From the NCBI GenBank assembly GCA_963729115.1, contig CAVSMR010000003.1, positions 868,001-932,000 of the forward strand: 64,000 bases of DNA, read 5' to 3'. Under the pieces are notes generated by a model. That model was not told the DNA's origin, ran no database searches, and was given only the letters and a program-made list of their open reading frames with translations. The translations under genes and the position numbers were made by a program. Each line of letters starts with the position of its first letter. The first letter of the stretch is position 1. Of the stretch, positions 32,610-39,797 are shown one piece after another. The DNA is from Actinophytocola sp963729115. Lineage in GTDB: Bacteria; Actinomycetota; Actinomycetes; Mycobacteriales; Pseudonocardiaceae.

Positions 32610-33572
32610 GTGGACGGTTCGGTGGATGTCGGTGAGCTGGTCGGCCGGGCACGCGAGGGTCAGCCCCGTGCGGTCGCCCGGCTGATCTCGCTGGTCGAGG
32701 ACGAGAGCCCGCACCTGCGTGCGGTCGCCGCCGCGCTCAACCCGCTGACCGGGCACGCCCGGGTGCTCGGGCTCACCGGCCCGCCCGGGGTCGGCAAGTC
32801 GACGTCCACCTCGATGCTCGTGGCCGCGTTCCGCGAGCAGGGACTGCGGGTCGGCGTGCTCGCCATCGACCCGTCCTCGCCGTTCTCCGGCGGCGCGCTG
32901 CTCGGCGACCGGATCCGGATGCACGACCACACCACCGATCCGGACGTCTTCATCCGGTCGATGGCCACCCGGGGCCAGCTCGGCGGGCTCGCCGCGGCCA
33001 CCCCGCAGGCGCTGCGCGTGCTGGACGCCGCCGGCTGCGACGTGGTGCTGATCGAGACCGTCGGGGTCGGACAGTCCGAAGTGGACGTCGTGGCGCTGGC
33101 CGACACCACGGTCGTGCTGCTCGCACCGGGCATGGGCGACGGCATCCAGGCCGCGAAGGCCGGCATCCTCGAGGTCGCCGACGTGTTCGTGGTCAACAAG
33201 GCCGATCGCGACGGCGCCGAGGCGACCGTCCGCGACCTCGAGCACATGATCTCGCTGGGCCGCCGCGAGACCGGGCCGTCGTGGCGCCAGCCGATCGTGC
33301 GCACGGTCGCGTCGGCGGGGGAGGGCGTCGCGGACCTCACGGCGGCGCTCGCAGCGCACCGCGAATGGCTCGTCGCGCACGGCGAGCTGGAACTGCGCCG
33401 GGCGCGCCGCGCGGAGCGGGAGATCGAGGCGATCGCGGTCGCCTCGCTGCGCACCCGGCTCGGCAGCGGGCAGGAGTCCGGGCAGGCGGCGCTGCGCCGG
33501 CTGGCGGGGCGGGTGGCCGCGGGGGAGCTGGACCCCTACGCCGCGGCGGATATGCTCACCGCCGGTGACTGA
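32610..33572 (+). CDS. meaB: Methylmalonyl-CoA mutase-associated GTPase MeaB
   Basis: A G3E-type chaperone GTPase that protects B12-dependent mutases and gates cofactor loading. The 320-residue protein has a P-loop GPPGVGKS (57-64), the AIDPSSPFSGGALLGDRIRM switch block, GQLGGLA, ETVGVGQSEVD (Walker B/switch II) and the NKAD base-recognition motif. It lies directly behind the thiolase gene, 8 nt overlapping the following membrane protein gene, so the three form an operon. It would serve the mutase encoded at 10261. Confidence 0.94.
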   Translation: MDGSVDVGELVGRAREGQPRAVARLISLVEDESPHLRAVAAALNPLTGHARVLGLTGPPGVGKSTSTSMLVAAFREQGLRVGVLAIDPSSPFSGGALLGDRIRMHDHTTDPDVFIRSMATRGQLGGLAAATPQALRVLDAAGCDVVLIETVGVGQSEVDVVALADTTVVLLAPGMGDGIQAAKAGILEVADVFVVNKADRDGAEATVRDLEHMISLGRRETGPSWRQPIVRTVASAGEGVADLTAALAAHREWLVAHGELELRRARRAEREIEAIAVASLRTRLGSGQESGQAALRRLAGRVAAGELDPYAAADMLTAGD

Positions 33573-34077
33573 GCTGAACCTGGGGTGGGCCGTCGCGTGG
33601 CGCGCGTGGGCCGGCGGCGTGCTGCTGTCGGCGGGCGGGCTCGCGCTGATCGTGGCCGCGTTCGTCGCGCTGCCCGGCCGCGACCCGAGCCAGCGCGCGT
33701 TCGCGGTGCTGTTCGGGCTGGCGCTGCTCGTGGTCGGCGTGCTGATCCTGGTCGCGGTGCGCAAGTCCGGGCTGCACCTGACGATCGGCGAGGACGGGTT
33801 CGCGGTGGCGCACCGTACGCACGGCGGGTTCGCCGTGACCTGGGACGACGTCACCGACGTGCGGCTGCGGCGCGAGAAGCGGTGGTTCGGCCGGAACCGG
33901 ATGTGGCACTACACGCTCGTGCTGCGGACCGTCGAGGAGGTGGCGGACCTCGAGCTGTGGCGCGAGGGGTCCGGCTACCGCTACGAGCTGGGTCCGCTCG
34001 GGCTCGCCGGGCGGCGGCTGGACCGGGCGCTGGCCCGGCACGCCCCGGCTCGCTACCGCGGCCTGTCGCACACCTGA
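33565..34077 (+). CDS. Membrane protein with PH-like domain
   Basis: A 170-residue protein with two N-terminal membrane helices (about 15-36 and 47-66) and a soluble C-terminal domain beginning SGLHLTIGEDGFAVAHRT, with the alternating beta-strand pattern and a WDDVTDVRLRRE block typical of bacterial PH-like domains. It overlaps meaB by 8 nt and is probably translated with it. Function unknown. Confidence 0.65.
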   Translation: MTELNLGWAVAWRAWAGGVLLSAGGLALIVAAFVALPGRDPSQRAFAVLFGLALLVVGVLILVAVRKSGLHLTIGEDGFAVAHRTHGGFAVTWDDVTDVRLRREKRWFGRNRMWHYTLVLRTVEEVADLELWREGSGYRYELGPLGLAGRRLDRALARHAPARYRGLSHT

Positions 34078-34116
34078 ACGTGAGCTGACTCGCTGCCATT
34101 CGCCGTAGCACGCCGT

Positions 34117-34122
34117 TACCAT
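34117..34122 (+). promoter_or_regulatory. -10 element of the proline-rich membrane protein gene
   Basis: TACCAT ends 7 nt before the GTG at 34130, another example of the leaderless arrangement. Confidence 0.45.
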
Positions 34123-34129
34123 CGGCCGC

Positions 34130-35068
34130 GTGACGACGCCGCCAGGGGGACCACAGTTCCGGCCGCCACCCGGCGGGCCGCCCGCCCCGCCACCGGGATA
34201 CGGCCCGCCACCAGGCTTTCCGCCACCCGGCCACCCGCCGCAGGTACCGCCGCCCGGTTACCCGCCGCCCGGCTACCCCGGCGCCGCGCCCGGGCAGCCG
34301 GGCACGCCACCCGGTGGGTACCCGGCACCGAACGGCGGACCGACCGGCACCCGGCAGCTGCCGCCCGCGGCCCCGCCCGGCGCCGGTCCGACGGGCCCGG
34401 GCATGGGCGGTCCGGGACTGCCACCGGGCATGTCCCCGGCCTACGGACCCGGGGCCGTCGTGATCGACGTCGCCGGGACGGACGGCAGGAAGGCGGCCGT
34501 CGGCGCGATCGTGGCCGGGTTCGTCGGGTTCATCGGGATCGTCTCCGGGATCATCAGCCTGACGACCGACGGTTTCGGCGGCGGCCTGACGGCCATCGTG
34601 ATCGGCGCGCTCTTCCTCATCCCGGCCGGGATCATCCTTGCCAAGCGGGACAAGGTGTTCCGGCCGCGCCGGCTCGTCTTCGAGCCCGCCGGCGTCCGCT
34701 GGGACGACCCGCACGGCGCGCCCTGGGCCATCCCGTGGAGCGAGCTCGCGGCGGTGTCGATCAACAAGCACAGCCCGCAGCAGGTCCCCGAGAGCGCCCA
34801 CGACCGGATGGTCGGCGCCGCGACGGAGCGGGTCGTCGGCGAGCGCGCGCACGTGCGGCTGGACCTGTACCCGGCCGACCCGTCCTTCGCCGGCCGCCAC
34901 CCGGAGCTCGCGCACCTGTGGGAACGCCAGGGCGAGCGGGGCGGCTACCGCATGCCGCTCGGCAGCAACGTCTCCTTCATCCCCACGATCGCCATGGCCC
35001 TGGGCCGGTTCGCGCCGCAGGTCTACCGCGGCGTCAACGCGACCGAGGGCTTCATGGGGCTCAGCTAG
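34130..35068 (+). CDS. Proline-rich N-terminal membrane protein
   Basis: A 312-residue protein. Residues 1-105 are a low-complexity Pro/Gly tract with PPPGYPPPGYP repeats; residues 120-175 hold two membrane helices (GAIVAGFVGFIGIVSGIISL, GLTAIVIGALFLIPAGIIL); the rest is a soluble PH-like or DUF region starting RRLVFEPAGVRWDD. The layout matches the preceding gene without its Pro tract, so the two may be distant paralogs. Such Pro-rich tails often bind SH3-like or WW-like partners; here that is conjecture. Converges with manA, overlapping 8 nt. Confidence 0.65.
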   Translation: MTTPPGGPQFRPPPGGPPAPPPGYGPPPGFPPPGHPPQVPPPGYPPPGYPGAAPGQPGTPPGGYPAPNGGPTGTRQLPPAAPPGAGPTGPGMGGPGLPPGMSPAYGPGAVVIDVAGTDGRKAAVGAIVAGFVGFIGIVSGIISLTTDGFGGGLTAIVIGALFLIPAGIILAKRDKVFRPRRLVFEPAGVRWDDPHGAPWAIPWSELAAVSINKHSPQQVPESAHDRMVGAATERVVGERAHVRLDLYPADPSFAGRHPELAHLWERQGERGGYRMPLGSNVSFIPTIAMALGRFAPQVYRGVNATEGFMGLS

Positions 35069-36098
35069 ACGCGGGCGGCAGGCAGCGAACGGCCACCAGG
35101 TCGCCCGACACCGTCGCCGCGCCCGCCGCGTGCGGGAGCACGAACGTGTCCCCGCGCGAGACCGGCACGTCGCCCGCGTGCTCGGTGTGCAGCACGCCCG
35201 TGCCCGACAGCGCCACCAGCACCGCGTACGAGGGCGCGAGCTCGGCCCCGCCGCGTACCCGCTCCGCGCGGAAGAAGCGGGCCGCGTCCGTCCCGAACAG
35301 GTCCCGCACCGGGGCGCCGGTGTCGTCCTGGTGGCGGACCAGCGTGCCGAGCCGGTCGCCGCCCCAGCCGGACCGGTCCACGCAGCGCAGCGCGGTCTCG
35401 AACCCGGCGCCCAGGTGCCCGCCGGCCTCCGCGTCGAGGAAACCCTTCCACTCCAACGTGACCGACAGGTCCGTCGGCTGCTGCAGCTCGACGATGAACA
35501 CCCCGGTGCCGATCGCGTGCGGCACCCCGGCCGGCACGAACACCGTGTCGCCCGCCCGTACGGTCACCGGGTTCAGCGCGCCCAGCATGGCCGCCGAGTC
35601 CTGCCGCGCCACCCAGCCGGCCACCGTGCCCTCGGCGACCTCGTCGGTGAATCCGATGTGGACGATCGAGTCCGGATCGCCGCCCGTGCCGACCACGATC
35701 CACGCCTCCGTCTTGCCGTACCGGGAACCGAAGTGCGCCGCGGCGAAGGAGTCCGACGGGTGGCAGTGCACCGGCAGCCGCTGGCCCGCGTCGAGCAGTT
35801 TCACCAGCAACGCCGGGTCCGCGCCGAACCGCGCGAGGTGCGCCGCGCCGAGCCAGTTGTCGGCGTGCCCGGCGACCGCGTCGCGCAGCAGCAGCCCGTC
35901 CGGCAGCACCGACAGGCCCAGCTCCGGCTCGCCGTGCAGCGTCGTGCACGACGCGACCCAGTCCTCGGGTCCGAACTCCCGCTCGGGCGTGCCGCGCAGC
36001 TCCGCGATCGCGGCCCCGCCCCGGTAGAACCGGTCGGGCTGGTTGGCCGGCAGCCGCACCGGCCGGCGCCCGGCGGAATGGGTGGAGTCGATATTCAC
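35061..36098 (-). CDS. manA: Mannose-6-phosphate isomerase, class I
   Basis: Interconverts mannose 6-phosphate and fructose 6-phosphate; a cytosolic zinc enzyme. The 345-residue protein has the zinc motif HCHPSDSFAAAHFG (first two His), the general layout KTEAWIVVGTG, VFVPAGVPHAIG with the third zinc His, and LEWKGFLDAEAG. The GTG at 36098 lies within the 4-nt GTGA that overlaps the stop of the lacI gene, and GGAGAGG precedes it, so the two are translationally coupled. This places manA under the LacI-type regulator and links it to mannose-containing substrates. Confidence 0.92.
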   Translation of the reverse strand: MNIDSTHSAGRRPVRLPANQPDRFYRGGAAIAELRGTPEREFGPEDWVASCTTLHGEPELGLSVLPDGLLLRDAVAGHADNWLGAAHLARFGADPALLVKLLDAGQRLPVHCHPSDSFAAAHFGSRYGKTEAWIVVGTGGDPDSIVHIGFTDEVAEGTVAGWVARQDSAAMLGALNPVTVRAGDTVFVPAGVPHAIGTGVFIVELQQPTDLSVTLEWKGFLDAEAGGHLGAGFETALRCVDRSGWGGDRLGTLVRHQDDTGAPVRDLFGTDAARFFRAERVRGGAELAPSYAVLVALSGTGVLHTEHAGDVPVSRGDTFVLPHAAGAATVSGDLVAVRCLPPASS

Positions 36099-37126
36099 GG
36101 GCCTACCTCTCCAGAACCACGCGGAACGAGCCGGACCGGCAGGACGATCCGGCGGGGTGGCGAGTCGTCGCCGTCGAGCCGGGCGAACAGCAGCTCCGCG
36201 GCGGCCTTGCCGAGCACGCCCGGGTCGGACGCGACCACGGTCACCGGCGGGTCGAGCAGGTCGGCGAGCTCGAAGTCGTCGAACCCGACCAGGGCCGGGC
36301 GGGGGACCACCCCGGCGAGCGCCCGCAGGGCGGCCACCGTGATCCGGTTGTTCCCGGTGATCAGCGCGGTCGCCGGGCCGGGCGCGTCCAGCATCCGCCG
36401 CAGCGCCTCCGCGACGCCGGCCGCGGTGTGCGGGCCCATCGCGACCAGCCGTTCGTCGAAGCGCACGCCGGCGGTGGCCAGGCCGTCGCGGTAGCCGCGC
36501 AGCCGCTCGCCGGCGGTGAAGATCGCCGGCGCGTCGCCGAGGAACGCGATGCGTTCGTGCCCGCGGCGCGCCAGGTGTGCGACCGCCCCCGCCGCGCCGG
36601 CCGCGTTGTCCACGAGCACGGTGTCCACCACGACGTCGCCCGGCGGGCGGTCCACGAACACGATCGGCATGCCCGAGGCGATCTCCGGCATCAGGTGGGC
36701 GTGCCGCACGCCGGCCGGCACCACGATCAGCCCGTCCACCCGCCGCGCGCAGAACTCCAGCGACAGCTCGCGCTCGCGGGCGGGGTCCTCGTCCGACGAG
36801 CCGGTCAGCACCTGCCGGCCGAAGCGCCGGGCGACCTCCTCGGCGGCTCGGGTGAGTCCCGAGTAGAACGGGTTCGCCACGTCCTCGAGCACGAGCCCGA
36901 TCGTGCCGGTCGACACCCCGCGGCGCAGGTTGAGCGCGCCGATGTTGCGCCGGAAGCCCAGCTGCGTGATGGCCGCGAGCACGCGTTCGGCGGTGTCCGC
37001 GTGCACGCCGGGCTCGTCGTTGACCACCCGGGACACGGTCTTGATGCTCACCCCGGCCAGGCGGGCCACGTCGCTCATCGTGGCCCGCCGTACCCGCCGG
37101 CCGCGCTGGTCGGACAACGTTGTCAT
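36095..37126 (-). CDS. LacI family transcriptional regulator
   Basis: A 343-residue LacI/GalR repressor with the N-terminal DNA-binding helix-turn-helix and hinge (TMSDVARLAGVSIKTVSRVV, then NIGALNLRRGVSTGTIGLV) and a periplasmic-binding-like sugar domain. The neighbouring ManA and GH47 genes suggest that it answers to a mannose derivative. A palindrome GACAACGTTGTC at 37113-37124 overlaps its own first codons (autoregulation), and related sites lie in the divergent promoter region. The stop overlaps manA by 4 nt. Confidence 0.9.
   Translation of the reverse strand: MTTLSDQRGRRVRRATMSDVARLAGVSIKTVSRVVNDEPGVHADTAERVLAAITQLGFRRNIGALNLRRGVSTGTIGLVLEDVANPFYSGLTRAAEEVARRFGRQVLTGSSDEDPARERELSLEFCARRVDGLIVVPAGVRHAHLMPEIASGMPIVFVDRPPGDVVVDTVLVDNAAGAAGAVAHLARRGHERIAFLGDAPAIFTAGERLRGYRDGLATAGVRFDERLVAMGPHTAAGVAEALRRMLDAPGPATALITGNNRITVAALRALAGVVPRPALVGFDDFELADLLDPPVTVVASDPGVLGKAAAELLFARLDGDDSPPRRIVLPVRLVPRGSGEVGP
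37113..37124. promoter_or_regulatory. LacI-type operator 1, over the lacI start codon
   Basis: Perfect 12-bp palindrome GACAACGTTGTC that includes the last base of the lacI ATG and codons 2-5. LacI-family sites typically have a central CG. Confidence 0.6.
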
Positions 37127-37160
37127 GGTCCGTCGATTCGACTACGCCGCGTGCACGCTT

Positions 37161-37174
37161 GTCAACGTCTTGAC
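37161..37174. promoter_or_regulatory. LacI-type operator 2, intergenic
   Basis: GTCAACGTCTTGAC: arms GTCAA/TTGAC around CGTC, midway between lacI and the GH47 gene. Less certain than the other two sites because the half-sites are in a different arrangement. Confidence 0.4.
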
Positions 37175-37221
37175 GTGTCGGGGAATTCTTCGCAAGGTGG
37201 TCTAGACCGCAATCCAGTCCC

Positions 37222-37233
37222 GACAAGGTTGTC
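37222..37233. promoter_or_regulatory. LacI-type operator 3, before the GH47 gene
   Basis: GACAAGGTTGTC differs from operator 1 at one central base and lies directly before the AGGAGT ribosome-binding site of the GH47 gene, a good position to repress it. Confidence 0.55.
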
Positions 37234-37244
37234 AGGAGTGCCCG

Positions 37245-38648
37245 ATGCGTACATCCCTGCATCGCAGGAGGTTTCTCGGACTGCTCGGCGCGGCCGCCGG
37301 GCTCGGCGCGACGGGGGTGATCAGCGCTCCGGACGCGATGGCCGCGCCCGCGTCGTCGTGGCGTCCGGTCGCCGCCGACGTGCGGGCGCAGACCCGCTGG
37401 GCCTGGCAGAACTACGTGGCGAAGGCGTTCGGGCACGACCAGATCAAGCCGGTCAGCGGCGGGTTCGAGGAGTTCTTCGTGCCCGACCGGCCCGTCGGGC
37501 TGACCATCGTCGAGGCGCTCGACACGCTGTGGCTGCTCGAGCTCGACCACGAGCTCGAGCAGGGCCTGGCCTGGGTGCGCACGAACCTGAGCTTCGACAT
37601 CGACGCGCCGTTCCAGGTCTTCGAGACCAACATCCGGATGCTCGGCGGGCTCTTATCGGCCTACCACTGCACCCGCGAGAACCGGCTGCTCGAGCTCGCG
37701 AGCGACCTCGGCGAGAGGCTGCTCCCGGCGTTCACGAGGTCCCCGACCGGCATCCCCTACCGCTTCGTCAACCTCGCCACCGGCGCGGTGAGCGAGCCCG
37801 AGACCAACCTCGCCGAGACCGGCACCTACATCACCGAGTTCGGCTCCCTGTCGGACTGGACCGGCGACCGCCGCTTCTTCGACGCGGCGAAGCGGGCCTT
37901 CGAGGTCACCGTCGCCAAGCGCAGCCCGCTGGACCTGCTGCCCTACGCCGTGCACGCGGAGACGGGGGAGTGGCTGAACGCGACCGCGACGGTGGGCCCG
38001 CCCGCCGACTCGTACTACGAGTACCTGTGGGACGGCTGGCAGCTCTTCGGTGACCAGGACCTCAAGGCCTGGTACGACACGCTGGTCCCCGCGATCCTGA
38101 ACCATCAGTCCGAAGTGGTCGGTGGGCACCTGTGGTTCGCCCAGGTCGACGCGTTCACCGGCGCGGTGGTGAGCCGCACGCAGAGCGAGCTCGGCTCGTT
38201 CTTCGCCGGGCTGCTCGCCGAGGGCGGCAACGTGGTCGAGGGGCGGCGCTACCACGACTCGTGGAACGTGGTGCAGGACCGCTACGGCGTGCTGCCCGAG
38301 GGCATCGACTACCCCACCCTCGCCGCCACCAGCAAGGGCAACCAGCTGCGCCCCGAGTTCGCCGACGCGGCGTTCAACCTGTGGCTGGTCACCCGCGACG
38401 AGCTGTACCGGCGGCGGGCGAAGAAGCACTACGACGAGATGAAGCGCACGTCGAAGGTCCGCTACGGCTACACGATCCTGTCCGACGTGACCACGAACCC
38501 GCCGGGGCGCGGGGACTTCTGCCCGGGGTACTGGTGGTCCGAGCAGCTGAAGTACTACTACCTGATCTTCGGCGACGCGAAGCGGTTCGACTACCGCGAC
38601 CACTACCTGTCGACCGAGGGCAACCTGCTCAAGGGCGCCCGGCGGTAG
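37245..38648 (+). CDS. Secreted GH47-family alpha-mannosidase
   Basis: A 467-residue glycoside hydrolase of family 47, which removes alpha-1,2-linked mannose from high-mannose glycans. A Tat signal (RRRFLGLLGAAAG, residues 7-19) sends it outside the cell folded. GH47 blocks: IVEALDTLWLLELDHELEQG, QVFETNIRMLGGLLSAYH with acid Glu127, PADSYYEYLWDGW with Asp255, RPEFADAAFNLW with Glu371, and the calcium-binding Thr457 in LSTEGNLL. All three catalytic acids are present. GH47 is common in eukaryotes and rare in bacteria. AGGAGT precedes the ATG. Divergent from lacI-manA with shared operators; released mannose could feed ManA after uptake and phosphorylation by genes not in this window. Confidence 0.9.
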   Translation: MRTSLHRRRFLGLLGAAAGLGATGVISAPDAMAAPASSWRPVAADVRAQTRWAWQNYVAKAFGHDQIKPVSGGFEEFFVPDRPVGLTIVEALDTLWLLELDHELEQGLAWVRTNLSFDIDAPFQVFETNIRMLGGLLSAYHCTRENRLLELASDLGERLLPAFTRSPTGIPYRFVNLATGAVSEPETNLAETGTYITEFGSLSDWTGDRRFFDAAKRAFEVTVAKRSPLDLLPYAVHAETGEWLNATATVGPPADSYYEYLWDGWQLFGDQDLKAWYDTLVPAILNHQSEVVGGHLWFAQVDAFTGAVVSRTQSELGSFFAGLLAEGGNVVEGRRYHDSWNVVQDRYGVLPEGIDYPTLAATSKGNQLRPEFADAAFNLWLVTRDELYRRRAKKHYDEMKRTSKVRYGYTILSDVTTNPPGRGDFCPGYWWSEQLKYYYLIFGDAKRFDYRDHYLSTEGNLLKGARR

Positions 38649-38656
38649 ACGCGGCT

Positions 38657-38688
38657 GGGCCGGTGCCGCTGGATGCGTGCACCGGCCC
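38657..38688 (+). terminator. Terminator hairpin of the GH47 gene
   Basis: Perfect 10-bp stem GGGCCGGTGC (38657-38666) with 38679-38688, loop 12 nt, starting 8 nt after the stop codon. The remaining 120 bp up to 38808 shows nothing else. Confidence 0.7.
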
Positions 38689-38808
38689 GTTCACCGCGGG
38701 AGTCCTGGCGAGCCGGTCCAGTGTCGGGCTGGCCCGTCCCCCTGTCGTCCTGCGCTCATACCTAACGACGGACCCGGTCACCAGGCGGTTCACGGATTCG
38801 CGAAGGTT

Positions 38809-39735
38809 TTATCGGAACCGGTCGGTAGCCGCCAGCAGCGCGCCGGCCATGCCCGGCGTGGCGGTCTCGTGCGCGCCCTCGTCGACCATGACCAGGTCCG
38901 CCTCCGGCCACGCGTGGGCGAGCAGCCACGGCGTGCCCGCGAGGTTGCCGAAGTCCAGCCGGCCCTGCACCAGCACTCCGGGGATCCCGGCGAGCCGCCC
39001 GGCGCCGGCCAGCAGCGCGCCGTCCGCGCCGAGGAAGTGGCCGTTGCTCCAGTAGTGGGTGACGATCCGGGCGAACGCCAGCCGGAACCGCGGGTCGGCG
39101 AAGCGCCGGCTCGGTCCCGTGGTCGGCGTCATCGCGTCCTCCCACTCGCACCATGCCCGCGCGGCGTCCGCCCGCTCCTGCTCGGCCGGTGCGGCCAGCC
39201 GCCGGGCGTACCCGGCCGTGATGTCCGGGTCGGCGGCCGCGTCGCGGAACCGTGCCCAGGCCTCGGGAAACAGCGGGCCGAGGCCGCGGGTGAGCAGGTC
39301 GACCTCCTCCTGCCGGCCGGTCGCCACCGCGAACAGCACGAGCGCGGACACCCGCTCCGGATGGCGCTGCGCGTAGGCGAGACCGAGCAGGCAGCCGAAC
39401 GAGCCGCCGAACACGAGCCAGCGGTCGATGTCCAGGTGTTCGCGCAGCCGCTCCAGGTCGGCGATCAGGTGGCCGGTCTCGTTGGCCGACAGGCTGGTCG
39501 CCGGGTCGCTCGCGGGCGGCGTGCTGCGCCCGCAGTTGCGCTGGTCGAGCAGGACGATCCGGTAGGCGGCCGGGTCGAACCAGCGGCGGTGCCCGGGCGT
39601 GCAGCCCGAGCCCGGGCCGCCGTGCAGGACCACGGCCGGCTTGCCGTCCGGGTTGCCACACTGCTCCCAGTAGACGTGGTTCCCGTCGCCGACGTCGAGC
39701 AGGCCGTGGGCGAACGGTTCGACTTCCGGATAGAT
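38809..39735 (-). CDS. pip: Proline iminopeptidase (S33), apparent ATC start
   Basis: Removes N-terminal proline from peptides; cytosolic serine peptidase. The protein carries the family blocks VVLHGGPGSGCTPGHRRWFD, DQRNCGRSTP, nucleophile elbow GGSFGCLLGLAYAQRHPE, VQGRLDFGN (Asp) and DEGAHET (His). The conserved family N-terminus YPEVEPFAHGLLDVGDGNHV reads without interruption upstream of the first GTG (39633), but no ATG, GTG or TTG occurs between the in-frame stop and that GTG. The codon in the usual Met position, directly before YPE, is ATC (39733-39735), with AAAGGAG 6 nt upstream. I therefore place the start there (308 aa); a GTG start would lose 34 conserved residues. Confidence 0.78.
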   Translation of the reverse strand: MYPEVEPFAHGLLDVGDGNHVYWEQCGNPDGKPAVVLHGGPGSGCTPGHRRWFDPAAYRIVLLDQRNCGRSTPPASDPATSLSANETGHLIADLERLREHLDIDRWLVFGGSFGCLLGLAYAQRHPERVSALVLFAVATGRQEEVDLLTRGLGPLFPEAWARFRDAAADPDITAGYARRLAAPAEQERADAARAWCEWEDAMTPTTGPSRRFADPRFRLAFARIVTHYWSNGHFLGADGALLAGAGRLAGIPGVLVQGRLDFGNLAGTPWLLAHAWPEADLVMVDEGAHETATPGMAGALLAATDRFR

Positions 39736-39784
39736 CTCGCGCTCCTTTGGTGGGTGAACCGCGTTCCGGCTCCGGTCGCTCGGC

Positions 39785-39790
39785 TATGTT
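39785..39790 (+). promoter_or_regulatory. -10 element of the ABC exporter operon
   Basis: TATGTT ends 7 nt before the GTG at 39798, which decides this start over the ATG at 39786 (that ATG overlaps the hexamer itself). Confidence 0.55.
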
Positions 39791-39797
39791 TCCGCCC

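Noticed and set aside
38809..39633. Proline iminopeptidase starting at the GTG at 39633
   Set aside because: It would discard 34 codons that match the conserved family N-terminus and has no ribosome-binding site or -10 at the right distance.
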